Of a stretch of 64,000 nt of DNA, positions 32,358 through 41,280 are shown piece after piece. The position numbers and the translations under genes were made by a program. The DNA comes from Bacillota bacterium (GTDB lineage: Bacteria > Bacillota > Clostridia > Oscillospirales > Ruminococcaceae), in the NCBI GenBank assembly GCA_023391005.1, contig JAEWBS010000070.1, positions 1 through 64,000 on the forward strand. The letters run 5' to 3'. The notes beneath the pieces are model-generated. The model was not told the DNA's origin. It made no database searches and saw nothing but the letters and a program-made list of their open reading frames with translations. Position 1 is the first letter of the stretch; each line of letters begins with the position of its first letter.

Positions 32358-33647
32358 ATGTCTGAAAAAAACTACCGCTTTGAGACGCTGCAAATACATG
32401 TTGGGCAGGAGCAGCCCGACTCCGCCACCGGTGCCCGCGCGGTGCCGATCTATGCAACAACCGCCTATGTGTTTGAAAATTCGGCGCAGGCGGCCGGGCG
32501 CTTTGGCCTGACCGAGGGCGGCAACATTTACACCCGCCTGATGAACCCGACCTCCGACGTGTTTGAGAAACGCATCGCGGCGCTTGAGGGCGGCGTTGGC
32601 GCGCTGGCGACCGCCTCGGGCTCGGCGGCAATCAGCTATGCGGTGCAGAATATCGCGCGGGCGGGCGACCACATTCTCTCGGCGAAAAACCTTTACGGCG
32701 GTACCTACAACCTGTTCGCCAACACGCTGCGCGAGCAGGGGCTGTCGACCACTTTTGTCGATATCACCGATCTCGCGGCGGTGGAGGCGGCCATCCTGCC
32801 CAATACCAAGCTGATCTTTGCCGAGACGCTCGGTAACCCCAACTCCGATGTCGCCGACCTTGCTGCGATTGCTGAGATCGCCCACCGGCACGGCATTCCG
32901 TTCGTGGTGGATAACACCTTTGCCACCCCCTACCTGCTGCGCCCGATCGAGCACGGCGTCGACGTGGTTGTACACTCGGCGACTAAGTTTATTGGTGGGC
33001 ACGGCACCGTCATGGGCGGCGTCATCATCGATTCGGGCAAGTTCGACTGGGCGCAGAACGACAAATTCCCTGGTTTGTCGCAGCCCAATTCCTCGTACCA
33101 CGGCGTGGTGTTCACCGAGGCGTGCGGCAATCTGGCCTATATTCTCAAGCTGCGCACCACCCTCATGCGCGACCAAGGCGCGGCGATCTCGCCGTTTAAT
33201 TCCTTCCTGCTGCTGCAAGGGCTTGAGACGCTGTCGCTGCGGGTCGAGCGCCATGTTGAAAACGCGTTGAAAGTGGTGGAATTCCTTAAAAACCACCCGC
33301 AGGTGGAGCGCGTCAATCACCCCGCGCTGGCCACCGGCCGGGCCAAGGCGCTCTATGACATTTATTTCCCCAACGGCGCGGCCTCAATCTTCACGTTTGA
33401 GATCAAGGGCGACGCCCAGACGGCCCGCCGGTTTACCGAAAGCCTTTCGCTGTTCAGCCTCTTGGCCAATGTGGCCGATGTCAAGTCGCTGCTCATCCAT
33501 CCCGCGTCGACGACCCACTCTCAGATGGAGGCGCACGAGCTGCTCGAAGCGGGCATTCAACCCAATACGGTCCGGCTGTCGATCGGCACCGAGCATATCG
33601 ACGACATTCTCGCGGATCTCGCGCAGGGCTTTGAAGCGGTCAAGTAG
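32358..33647 (+). CDS. metY: O-acetylhomoserine aminocarboxypropyltransferase (sulfhydrylase)
   Basis: A 429-residue cytoplasmic PLP enzyme that makes homocysteine (or cysteine) from O-acetylhomoserine and sulfide. Lys210 in HSATKFIGGHG binds PLP. YTRLMNPTSDVFEKRIAALEGG, AETLGNP and VDNTFATP are the Cys/Met-metabolism family signatures, and the length is typical of MetY rather than the shorter MetB/MetC. CGGAG lies ten bases upstream of the ATG. No S-box or T-box was found upstream. A good terminator follows. Confidence 0.95.
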   Translation: MSEKNYRFETLQIHVGQEQPDSATGARAVPIYATTAYVFENSAQAAGRFGLTEGGNIYTRLMNPTSDVFEKRIAALEGGVGALATASGSAAISYAVQNIARAGDHILSAKNLYGGTYNLFANTLREQGLSTTFVDITDLAAVEAAILPNTKLIFAETLGNPNSDVADLAAIAEIAHRHGIPFVVDNTFATPYLLRPIEHGVDVVVHSATKFIGGHGTVMGGVIIDSGKFDWAQNDKFPGLSQPNSSYHGVVFTEACGNLAYILKLRTTLMRDQGAAISPFNSFLLLQGLETLSLRVERHVENALKVVEFLKNHPQVERVNHPALATGRAKALYDIYFPNGAASIFTFEIKGDAQTARRFTESLSLFSLLANVADVKSLLIHPASTTHSQMEAHELLEAGIQPNTVRLSIGTEHIDDILADLAQGFEAVK

Positions 33648-33666
33648 CAATAAAAAGGTACTCAGA

Positions 33667-33699
33667 AGCCTCTGCGGCATTTGTCGCGGAGGCTTTTTT
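33667..33699 (+). terminator. Terminator of metY
   Basis: AGCCTCTGCG / CGCGGAGGCT (one G-U pair), 8-nt loop, then a T run. Confidence 0.9.
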
Positions 33700-34109
33700 A
33701 CATTAGGTGGCCTCGGATAAAAGCCGATATCGGGCCGTTGATTCTTTAATTCAAGCACCCGTTTATTTAAGAAATAAATTTAGTTAAGTTTTATAAAATC
33801 GTCTTCATCCTGCCGTCGTATTGACCGAACTATCCGGCAGGCCGTACAAAAACAGTCCTTGCTTTTATCTGCTATTGAATTTGACCATGTCGGCCATACG
33901 TTTTTTCGTGTTCCCCTATTCCTAAAAATCCTGTATGATACTCCATAATGAGTTATTTTTAACAATCTGACATATTTTAGCGGATTGTCATCCTGTTGGG
34001 GAAGGAGGGCGTTTGACGGACAGAATAATATGTGAGAATGCCCTTAAGGCGTATCCGCACGCCGACAGCAAGCAAAAACAACAACGATACATCCGGAAAG
34101 GGGACCACT
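33700..34109. other. Intergenic region before icd
   Basis: About 410 bp, AT-rich. GAAGGAGGG (34001-34009) followed by TTG at 34013 would start a frame that runs through the icd start in another phase; it could be a short leader, but nothing else supports it. A 61-codon minus-strand frame (33780-33965) has no ribosome site. Confidence 0.35.
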
Positions 34110-35324
34110 ATGGAAAAAATTCAAATGACTATTCCGCTCGTCGAAATGGACGGCGACGAAATGACCCGCATTCTTTGGCAGATGATCAAGGAAAAGCTGC
34201 TGCATCCCTTTGTCGAACTCAAAACCGAGTATTACGATCTCGGGCTGCAGCACCGCAACGCCACGAAGGATCAGGTGACGGTCGAGGCCGCGCTCGCCAC
34301 TCGCAAATACGGCGTGGCGGTCAAGTGCGCGACCATCACCCCCAACCGGCAACGCATGGCGGAATATCCTGAGCTGACCGAAATGTGGAAGAGCCCCAAC
34401 GCGACGATCCGCGCAATTTTAGACGGCACTGTGTTCCGCGAGCCGATTGTCATCGACGCGATCAAACCGGTCGTGAGAAACTGGAAAAGGCCGATCGCCA
34501 TCGCGCGCCACGCCTACGGCGACGTTTACAAGGCCGCGGAGCTCAAAAGCGACGAGCCGGGTGAGTGCTTCTTGAAATTCGTCGGCGAGAGCGGTAAGAC
34601 CGAAGAGATCAGCGTCTTTAAAGCCAGCGGCCCCGCCGTGTGGCAGGGGCAGCACAATACCGAGCAGTCGATCCGCGCGTTTGCCCGCGCCTGCTTTAAC
34701 TACGCGCTTGATAAAAATCAGGATCTCTGGTTCTCGACCAAGGATACGATATCAAAGATTTACGACGGCGATTTTAAGGCGATTTTTGAAGAGACGTTCG
34801 AGGAATACCGCGTGCGGTTTGAGCAAAGCGGCATTGAATATTTTTATACGCTGATCGACGACGCGATCTCCCGAACCATCCGCTCGGAGGGCGGCTATAT
34901 CTGGGCCTGCAAAAACTACGACGGCGACGTCATGAGCGACATGATCTCCACCGCGTTCGGCAGTCTGGCGATGATGTCCTCGGTGCTGGTTGCTCCCGAC
35001 GGCGTCACCGAGTTTGAGGCGGCGCACGGCACCGTCACGCAGCATTATTACCGCCATTTAAAGGGCGAAAAAACCTCAACCAACCCGATTGCGACAATCT
35101 GGGCCTGGAGCGGGGCGCTCAAAAAGCGCGGGGCGCTCGACGCGCTGCCCCAACTCGTGCGGTTTGGCGAAGCGCTTGAGGAAGCCTGTGTCGAGACGCT
35201 CAACAGCGGCGTCATGACCCGCGACCTCATCAGCCTGACCGAGCCGGGCTTTAAGGCACAGGCCGTGACCAGCGCGGAGTTTATTGACGCGATTGCCGCG
35301 CGGCTGGCGCAAAAGCTGGCTTAG
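34110..35324 (+). CDS. icd: NADP-dependent isocitrate dehydrogenase (eukaryotic-type homodimer)
   Basis: A 404-residue TCA-branch enzyme that oxidatively decarboxylates isocitrate to 2-oxoglutarate and supplies NADPH and glutamate precursors. IPLVEMDGDEMTRILWQMIK, KCATITPNRQRMAEY, SPNATIRAILDGTVFREPI and the C-terminal EAAHGTVTQHYYRHLKGEKTSTNP region are diagnostic of the type II (eukaryote-like) subfamily. The ATG at 34110 follows AAAGGGGA. It is shared-terminator neighbour to the convergent deacylase gene. Confidence 0.95.
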   Translation: MEKIQMTIPLVEMDGDEMTRILWQMIKEKLLHPFVELKTEYYDLGLQHRNATKDQVTVEAALATRKYGVAVKCATITPNRQRMAEYPELTEMWKSPNATIRAILDGTVFREPIVIDAIKPVVRNWKRPIAIARHAYGDVYKAAELKSDEPGECFLKFVGESGKTEEISVFKASGPAVWQGQHNTEQSIRAFARACFNYALDKNQDLWFSTKDTISKIYDGDFKAIFEETFEEYRVRFEQSGIEYFYTLIDDAISRTIRSEGGYIWACKNYDGDVMSDMISTAFGSLAMMSSVLVAPDGVTEFEAAHGTVTQHYYRHLKGEKTSTNPIATIWAWSGALKKRGALDALPQLVRFGEALEEACVETLNSGVMTRDLISLTEPGFKAQAVTSAEFIDAIAARLAQKLA

Positions 35325-35359
35325 CGGTCGAGCTTTACACAATAAAAATATCGATCAAA

Positions 35360-35391
35360 AAACGCAGGAAGCAAGTAGCTTTCCTGCGTTT
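35360..35391. terminator. Bidirectional terminator between icd and the deacylase gene
   Basis: AAACGCAGGAA / TTCCTGCGTTT with an inner GC-aagta-GC; T-rich on both sides. Confidence 0.85.
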
Positions 35392-35409
35392 ATTTTTGCC
35401 GAATCAGCT

Positions 35410-35943
35410 TTACAGAGTCACAATAATCGGCTGATGCGCAACGGCGGGCAGAAATTTTTCGAGCAGCTCTGACGTTTTAAGCTTGATGCTGCTGGTGTTT
35501 TGGCAGGGGTGGCAGCCGATAAATTCGTCCTCCAGCACATCGGCGTCGATGAGCAGCTGAACCCGCTTTTCGGTGTCGTTCATCAGCGCCATGATGCTGA
35601 CACTGCCGGGCGCCACGCCCAAAAACTGTTCCATAAAATCCTCGTTTGCAAAGCTTAAGCGCGCCACGCCAAGCTGCGCCGAGAGATCCTTGGTTTTAAA
35701 GGGCTTGTCACCGGGCATCATGAGCAGATAGAACACCGTCTGCTGGCGGTTGCACAAAAACAGGTTTTTGCAGATGCGCACGTCGAGCGCGGCGTCAATG
35801 ACATTGCAGACCGCCATCGTCGTGGCGGGCGCGTGGTCGGTGCGCGTATACGCAATGCCGAGCCGATCCAGCAGGTCGTAGGTATCAAGCTCACGTTTGA
35901 TCCGCCCGTCGCTGTCGGTGGGGCGGCCGGTAAAAATTTGCAT
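35410..35943 (-). CDS. YbaK/ProX-family aminoacyl-tRNA deacylase (PrdX-like)
   Basis: 177 residues. TYDLLDRLGIAYTRTDHAPA is the standard N-terminus, CKNLFLCNRQQTVFYLLMMP the central strand with the conserved Lys, and GCHPCQNTSSIKLKT the C-terminal signature of the ProX/PrdX subgroup. Such free-standing proteins hydrolyse mischarged Ala-tRNA-Pro or similar and protect translation fidelity. I chose the ATG at 35943, eight bases after AAGGA; the ATG at 35952 abuts that site. Confidence 0.9.
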   Translation of the reverse strand: MQIFTGRPTDSDGRIKRELDTYDLLDRLGIAYTRTDHAPATTMAVCNVIDAALDVRICKNLFLCNRQQTVFYLLMMPGDKPFKTKDLSAQLGVARLSFANEDFMEQFLGVAPGSVSIMALMNDTEKRVQLLIDADVLEDEFIGCHPCQNTSSIKLKTSELLEKFLPAVAHQPIIVTL

Positions 35944-36236
35944 CCTGATCATTCCTTAGCGTCATTTTATCGTGGTTCTCACCGGCATTGTATCACGCCC
36001 ACGCCAAAATGGCAAATGCCCATCCGCGGTTAAAATTGCTTGGGACGCTTAGACGCGGCGTGATCAGAGGCCGCCCACACTATATTGGCGTAGGCGCGGG
36101 CGGTGCTTTTGATACCGTCACGGCCGTATCGGCATCTGGTCCCACAGCAGCGGCGCAGCATCTCGCACAAAGTGGTTTTAAAATAGGTATCACCGGAAAT
36201 ATTCTCCTGAAAATGACGCTAAACATCATTCTGTAA
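35944..36236. other. Intergenic DNA without a recognised gene
   Basis: A frame at 35988-36236 contains GRPHYIGVGAGGAFDTV, which might be a decayed gene fragment, but there is no ribosome site and no family could be assigned. Confidence 0.3.
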
Positions 36237-36265
36237 TTGACGGATGCAATATTTGGGTTTAAAAT
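36237..36265 (+). promoter_or_regulatory. Promoter of eda-gnd
   Basis: TTGACG (36237-36242), 17 bp, TAAAAT (36260-36265). The leader to the eda start is about 255 nt and AT-rich; no riboswitch recognised. Confidence 0.6.
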
Positions 36266-36527
36266 ATAAGTGATAAAATTTTAATCTAAATTAAATAAAT
36301 CCAAAACTTTAGTGAGATAAATTGACGATCTAAACAAAGATAGTTCACCCTGCCGGTCGCACTATAACCCAAACATGCGGCGCGAGTGAATCAATCCCGA
36401 GCATATCCCTTAGGCAAAACATGCATACGCAGTGATTTTATGATGAAAATAACGGTATAGCCTGAGGATGGATTGCCCGAAATTTTTGCCCACCTTAATA
36501 AAATATCACGATAAAAGGAGAAACAGT

Positions 36528-37175
36528 ATGCTGGACAAGGAAACGATTATCAAACGTATTGAAGAGAAGGGTCTGGTCGCGGTGGTTCGCGCCGAGACCG
36601 CCGATCAGGCGCAGCGCATTACCGAGGCGTGCCTTGAGGGGGGCTGCGCGTCGATTGAGCTGACCTTTACGGTGCCGGGCGCGCACCGTGTTATTGAAGC
36701 GCTGGCCAAGACCTATACCCCCGACCAGATTATGCTGGGCGCGGGCACCGTACTCGACAGTGAGACGGCCCGCATCGCGATTCTCTCAGGCGCGCAATAT
36801 GTCGTCAGTCCCTGCTTTGACGCCGACGCGGCCAAGCTCTGCAACCGCTACCGCCTGCCCTACATGGCGGGCTGTATGACCCTTAAAGAAGCGATCACCG
36901 CGATGGAAGCGGGCTGTGACATCCTTAAAATTTTCCCGGGCGATCTGTTCGGCCCCAAGATATTAAAGGCGATCCAAGGGCCGATTCCTTACGCCAAGAT
37001 GATGCCTACCGGCGGCGTTGATGTCGACAACGTCGCGGAATGGATTAAGTCCGGCGCTGTGGCCGTCGGCGCGGGCGGTTCGCTGACCGCGGGCGCCAAG
37101 ACCGGCGACTACGCCAAAATTACCGCTACCGCCCGCCAGTTCATCGCGAACATTCAGGCGGCGCGCGGCGCTTGA
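36528..37175 (+). CDS. eda: KDPG/KHG aldolase
   Basis: A 215-residue class I aldolase cleaving 2-keto-3-deoxy-6-phosphogluconate to pyruvate and glyceraldehyde-3-phosphate. The Schiff-base Lys134 lies in GCDILKIFPGDLFGP; Glu44 in ASIELTFTVPGA and Arg21 complete the active site. AAAGGAG precedes the ATG at 36528. gnd starts 11 bp after the stop, so sugar-acid or gluconate breakdown is likely, although no 6-phosphogluconate dehydratase (edd) is in the window. Confidence 0.95.
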   Translation: MLDKETIIKRIEEKGLVAVVRAETADQAQRITEACLEGGCASIELTFTVPGAHRVIEALAKTYTPDQIMLGAGTVLDSETARIAILSGAQYVVSPCFDADAAKLCNRYRLPYMAGCMTLKEAITAMEAGCDILKIFPGDLFGPKILKAIQGPIPYAKMMPTGGVDVDNVAEWIKSGAVAVGAGGSLTAGAKTGDYAKITATARQFIANIQAARGA

Positions 37176-37186
37176 GGGACCTTCTG

Positions 37187-38575
37187 ATGGGGACGCATCA
37201 GATCGGGCTGCTCGGCCTTGGCGTCATGGGCAGCAGCATGGCGAAAAACTTAATCAACCGTGGCTTTAAAACGGCGCTGACCAGTAAGGATGAAGCCGAG
37301 CGCAGCCGCTTTAACCACACGGGCGATTACAACATTTTTGAAACGAACGCAGAGTTTGTCGCCGCGCTGCAAAAGCCGCGCGTCATTGTGCTGATGATTA
37401 CAGCGGGCCGACCGGTGGATCTGGTCATCGAGGCGCTCTTACCCCTGCTTGACGCGGGGGATGTGCTCATCGACGGCGGCAACTCGCTTTATCGCGACAC
37501 CGACCGCCGCTGCGATCTGCTGGCCGAAAAGGGCCTTCATTTTCTTGGGCTGGGTGTGTCGGGCGGCGAAAAGGGTGCGCTTGAGGGCCCGAGCATGATG
37601 GCGGGCGGCAGCCGCGCCGCGTGGGAGGCGGCCCGTCCGTTTTTACAGGCCATTGCCGCCCGCGCCGAGGATGGCGCACCCTGCTGCGACTATCTGGGCG
37701 CGCAGGGCACGGGGCACTATGTCAAAATGGCGCACAACGGCATCGAATACGGCATGCTGCAGTTGATTGCCGACCTCTACCACCTAATGACGCAAGGCAT
37801 GGGCTATTCCGCGGCGCAGGCGGCGGACGTGTTCTCGCGCTGGCGTGAAGGGGTGCTTTCAGGTTACCTCATCGACATCACGGCGCTGGTGCTTGGCAAA
37901 ACCGACCCCGACACCGATGAGGCGCTCGTCACCAAAATCTGCGACAGGGCCGGACAAAAGGGCACCGGCAACTGGACGCTGCACGAGGGCATCGACCGCG
38001 GGGTGTATATCCCGACCATTGCCGAATCGGTGTTCGCACGCGCGCTCTCGCAGAAAAAGGCGCTGCGGCAGACAGGCAGCCGTTTGTTGGGCGCTCCGTC
38101 TGATAAAGCTGTCCTGGCCGAGGAGATGCTGCGGCAGGCGCTGCTGGCGGGCTTTGTCTGCTGCTACGCGCAGGGGCTGGAGCTGATCGCGGTGGCCAGC
38201 GGTGAGTTCGGCTGGGATATCGATATTGAAAAGACCGCCGCGCTCTGGCGCGAGGGCTGCATCATCCGCAGCGCGCTGCTTCGCGATATCATGAAAAGCT
38301 ACCATGAGGAGCCCGGTCTCCCCAACCTAATGCTCTCGCCGCGCTTTGCCGCGCTGCTGAATGATTTGTCCGTCGGCTGGCGGCAGACCGTGACGGCGGC
38401 TGCGCAAAGCGGTCTGGCAGTGCCGACGCTCTCGTCGACGCTGAGCTATTACGATAGCTACCGCACCGACCCGATGCCCACTTCGCTGGTGCAGGGCTTG
38501 CGCGACTGTTTTGGCGCGCACACCTACCGCCGGGTGGACAAAGAGGGCGATTTCCACACCGAGTGGGAAAATTGA
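37187..38575 (+). CDS. gnd: 6-phosphogluconate dehydrogenase, decarboxylating
   Basis: A 462-residue enzyme that converts 6-phosphogluconate to ribulose-5-phosphate, CO2 and NADPH. GLLGLGVMGSSMAKNL is the dinucleotide loop; the catalytic Lys180 and Glu187 are in GHYVKMAHNGIEYGM. DGGNSLYRDTDRR and GVSGGEKGALEGPSMM bind substrate. The ATG at 37187 is eight bases after GAGGGA, which overlaps the eda stop codon, so the two genes are tightly coupled. Two strong hairpins follow. Confidence 0.96.
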   Translation: MGTHQIGLLGLGVMGSSMAKNLINRGFKTALTSKDEAERSRFNHTGDYNIFETNAEFVAALQKPRVIVLMITAGRPVDLVIEALLPLLDAGDVLIDGGNSLYRDTDRRCDLLAEKGLHFLGLGVSGGEKGALEGPSMMAGGSRAAWEAARPFLQAIAARAEDGAPCCDYLGAQGTGHYVKMAHNGIEYGMLQLIADLYHLMTQGMGYSAAQAADVFSRWREGVLSGYLIDITALVLGKTDPDTDEALVTKICDRAGQKGTGNWTLHEGIDRGVYIPTIAESVFARALSQKKALRQTGSRLLGAPSDKAVLAEEMLRQALLAGFVCCYAQGLELIAVASGEFGWDIDIEKTAALWREGCIIRSALLRDIMKSYHEEPGLPNLMLSPRFAALLNDLSVGWRQTVTAAAQSGLAVPTLSSTLSYYDSYRTDPMPTSLVQGLRDCFGAHTYRRVDKEGDFHTEWEN

Positions 38576-38674
38576 GCGGGCGAAAAGCGTCAGTTCCCGA
38601 CGGCGTCAACGCCCAAACGGCGGTGATACCCTAACTGATCGACCGTTATTTTCAACAACAAGCTTAAATTCCGT

Positions 38675-38716
38675 GCGCCGGGGCACGGCGGGCGATTCTG
38701 CCTGCCGCCCCGGCGC
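38675..38716 (+). terminator. Terminator 1 after gnd
   Basis: GCGCCGGGGC / GCCCCGGCGC plus inner pairs, followed by GTATTTTTTAG. Confidence 0.9.
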
Positions 38717-38784
38717 GTATTTTTTAGCACGCGCCACGATTTTTAGGCATCGATGTACGTTTTTATTCCGGCATTGTTAATAGC

Positions 38785-38822
38785 ACAGGGCGGCAAGCGC
38801 TATAAGCGTTTTGCCGCCCTGT
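38785..38822 (+). terminator. Terminator-like hairpin 2 after gnd
   Basis: ACAGGGCGGCAA / TTGCCGCCCTGT, 14-nt loop, then TTTTA. Confidence 0.75.
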
Positions 38823-39039
38823 TTTATGCGTTCCCAATGGATAATGCGCCTGTCTTAGGTTTAGAAACGGGCAGCGGCCGGAGAGAAACAAGAGAAAATG
38901 AGCGTCAATCGGCACATTTTTTTGGCTGTCGTGTTGCAATAAAAATACTGGAAAAAGACACTGTTTAGGTGCCTTATTCGGTCTTAAAAATTCTTTTTGC
39001 GACAAGATGAAATTGTTAAAGTTTAAATACAAAAACCTC

Positions 39040-39068
39040 TTGATTTCGTCAATATTTGCGAGTATGAT
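39040..39068 (+). promoter_or_regulatory. Promoter of the LCP gene
   Basis: TTGATT (39040-39045), 17 bp, TATGAT (39063-39068). Confidence 0.65.
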
Positions 39069-39127
39069 ACATAAGCTATAAGGATATTTTTGCAGGAGCA
39101 TTTAAACGAAGGAGGAATGCGCACAAC

Positions 39128-39172
39128 ATGATGTATTGCTTTATTAAAACAAAAAAGGGAATTAAAGTATGA
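39128..39172 (+). CDS. Candidate 14-residue leader peptide coupled to the LCP gene
   Basis: MMYCFIKTKKGIKV then TGA, whose stop overlaps the LCP start as ATGA. AAGGAGG (39109-39115) lies 12 bases upstream of its ATG. Overlap suggests translational coupling. Such a short frame could occur by chance. Confidence 0.35.
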   Translation: MMYCFIKTKKGIKV

Positions 39173-40392
39173 ATATTAAAGAAGCGCTCAAGCGCATTAA
39201 GCCCGGCGGATGGATCGCGATTTTGTTGGTGATTCTGCTGGCCGAGCTGGCTGTCGCAGGCGCGATATATGTCAACGCAAAGCTTGATAAAATCGGATTT
39301 GACAAAGGAGAGGATCAACCCGCCGACGCCTGGAGCAAGGGCCTTGGCAAGCTCGACCACATCAATATCCTGCTGCTGGGCACCGACGAGCGCGCGTCAA
39401 GCGATCTAGGAGATTTTGGCTCAGAACTGGGTGAGAATGCCCGCGCCGACGCCTGCATGCTGCTAAGCCTCGACGTTAAGAACCACACGGCGCACATCGT
39501 CAGCTTAGAACGCGCCATCGGGGTGCCGATAGAGGGCGTAGGGGAGGACTGGCTGACCCATGTCTTTACCTACGGCGGGGCCGACGCGATGCTCAAAACG
39601 GTTCGGGAGCAGTTTGGCGTCGAGGTTTACCGCTATGTGCGGGTCAACGTCGGCGTCGCGGGGGATTTGATCGACGCCATCGGCGGGGTGGATATCACGC
39701 TGACCGAAACCGAGGCCGCCGCCCTAAACGGCGAAATTTACACCAACTCGACAACCAAGCATCGCGTCACGCCGGGGTTGAACCACCTCGACGGCTTTGA
39801 CGCGATCGCTTATGCGCGTCAGCGGTTTATCGACAGCGACTTTCACCGCGTGCAGCGCCAGCGCAACGTATTGCAGGCCGCGATCGATCAGACCAAGAGC
39901 CTAAACCTCAAGCAGCTCGACCGCCTTTTAGATGTGGCGCTGCCGATGGTGCAGACCAACCTGACCAAGAGCGACATCGCGGCGCTGATTCCTAAAGCAC
40001 CCGCGTTTTTGGGTGTCCGGCTCGAGCAGATGACGCTGCCGCTTTCGGGCATGTATGGCAAAAAGCTCACCGACGACGGCCGCAGCCTGATGATGCTCGA
40101 CCGCGAAGAAGCCACCCGCATCCTAAACGACTTCTTCTACGGCAGCTTTGATCCCGAGGGTTATGTCGCCTCCGACGCGGTGCAGTCCCGGGTGTGGCAG
40201 GCACAGCAGCAGGCGATGGCCGAGTGGAACCGCAAGCATCCCGCGCCGCCGCCTGTTGAAAGCGAGCCGCCGGTTGAAGACGGCAATAGCGAAGAAACCG
40301 TGACTGATCCGCCGGAGGAGACGGATCAGGCCGACTATGAAGAGGGCTCAGGTCAGGAGGGGATTATTCTCTGGACACCCGACGATGAATAG
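39169..40392 (+). CDS. LytR-CpsA-Psr (LCP) family cell-wall glycopolymer ligase
   Basis: 407 residues. A short cytoplasmic N-terminus and one membrane segment (WIAILLVILLAELAVAGAIYV, about 14-34) are followed by the extracellular LCP domain: INILLLGTDERASSD, ADACMLLSLDVKNHTAHIVSLER, GVDITLTETEAAALNG and DAIAYARQRFIDSDFHRVQRQ. LCP enzymes attach teichoic acids or capsule to peptidoglycan. The C-terminal about 55 residues are acidic and Pro/Glu-rich (PPPVESEPPVEDGNSEE...), probably disordered. The ribosome site AGGGAATTAA is modest, and the gene may depend on the coupled upstream peptide. Confidence 0.9.
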   Translation: MNIKEALKRIKPGGWIAILLVILLAELAVAGAIYVNAKLDKIGFDKGEDQPADAWSKGLGKLDHINILLLGTDERASSDLGDFGSELGENARADACMLLSLDVKNHTAHIVSLERAIGVPIEGVGEDWLTHVFTYGGADAMLKTVREQFGVEVYRYVRVNVGVAGDLIDAIGGVDITLTETEAAALNGEIYTNSTTKHRVTPGLNHLDGFDAIAYARQRFIDSDFHRVQRQRNVLQAAIDQTKSLNLKQLDRLLDVALPMVQTNLTKSDIAALIPKAPAFLGVRLEQMTLPLSGMYGKKLTDDGRSLMMLDREEATRILNDFFYGSFDPEGYVASDAVQSRVWQAQQQAMAEWNRKHPAPPPVESEPPVEDGNSEETVTDPPEETDQADYEEGSGQEGIILWTPDDE

Positions 40393-40447
40393 CATCGTAT
40401 AATGGAATATCGGTATCAAAAAGTAAAAATATTTTTAGGAAAGCCGG

Positions 40448-41143
40448 ATGATTTTGGACACCGACCAATTATATCGTCTAAACAAAAAAGATCTTCCACG
40501 CGCTATCCAGATACTTTGCAGATGCTTTGAAAAAGACCCGCTGTACCAAAAGCTGATTCCGCAGGATAAAGTCCGCCTGCAAGCGCTGCCCGGCCTCTTT
40601 AATTGCGACGTGCATGAGATGTATGACACCTGCGACGTGTTTTCCGACTCGCCCGAGATGAACGGCCTAATGATTCTCGACGATGAGACAGCCGCTTATA
40701 ACCGTCTGCAGTATTACGCCACCGAGGCGTTCTACGCGCTGAAAAGCGACATGTGCCTTATAAAAGGCGATTGGAGCCTTAGTACGCTGATCAATTTTTT
40801 TGCTGGCAGAAAATATCTCAATTCCGAGTGGCTCGACCGGCTGGAGACCAAACGGCGGATACACATCATCTATCTGGCCGTTGATCCCAAATGTCAGGGC
40901 GCGGGCGTTGCGCACCGCCTAATGGGCCCGCTGCTTGATTATGCGGATGAGAAGGGCCTGCTGGTCACGCTTGAAACGCATAACCCACAGAATTTGAAGT
41001 TTTATACCGATTGCGGCTTTACACTGCATGAAATGATGCGCAGTCATTTTGATCTTGTGCAGTATTGCATGGTGCGCACGCCGAAGTGTGATGTTGTGCG
41101 CCAGCTGCCGCAGCAGCCGATGGCTGTGTCGGCCCCGGCTTGA
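40448..41143 (+). CDS. GNAT-family N-acetyltransferase
   Basis: 231 residues. The C-terminal half contains IIYLAVDPKCQGAGVAHRLMGPLLDYA, the acetyl-CoA pyrophosphate loop (Q-G-A-G-V-A), and LETHNPQNLKFYTDCGFTL, motif B. The N-terminal half (DLPRAIQILCRCFEKDPLY) is the usual GNAT start. Substrate unknown. AGGAAAG precedes the ATG at 40448. It may be co-transcribed with the LCP gene 55 bp upstream. Confidence 0.9.
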   Translation: MILDTDQLYRLNKKDLPRAIQILCRCFEKDPLYQKLIPQDKVRLQALPGLFNCDVHEMYDTCDVFSDSPEMNGLMILDDETAAYNRLQYYATEAFYALKSDMCLIKGDWSLSTLINFFAGRKYLNSEWLDRLETKRRIHIIYLAVDPKCQGAGVAHRLMGPLLDYADEKGLLVTLETHNPQNLKFYTDCGFTLHEMMRSHFDLVQYCMVRTPKCDVVRQLPQQPMAVSAPA

Positions 41144-41166
41144 CGGGGTTTAAGACGACAAAAAAC

Positions 41167-41198
41167 GAGAGGGAACCGGAGCAATCCGGTTCCCTCTC
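41167..41198. repeat. Hairpin repeat, copy 1
   Basis: GAGAGGGAACCGGA - GCAA - then its exact 14-bp complement. An identical hairpin occurs at 43091-43122 and a variant at 43331-43360. Confidence 0.85.
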
Positions 41199-41208
41199 AT
41201 AGTATGAG

Positions 41209-41250
41209 AGCCGCCCTCATTTTCACTTTGAAAAACGAGGGTGGCTTTTA
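41209..41250 (+). terminator. Terminator of the GNAT gene
   Basis: AGCCGCCCTC / GAGGGTGGCT with a T run. Confidence 0.8.
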
Positions 41251-41280
41251 TCAAACAAGCACCCGCGAGCGGGCGGGTAG

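Noticed and set aside
34013..34372. TTG-initiated frame with strong GAAGGAGGG upstream of icd
   Set aside because: It overlaps the icd coding sequence in another phase, and its translation beyond 34110 is an Arg/His-rich shadow. A short leader is possible but unsupported.
35988..36236. Possible gene fragment (GRPHYIGVGAGGAFDTV)
   Set aside because: No start signal and no family match; the glycine pattern alone is not enough.
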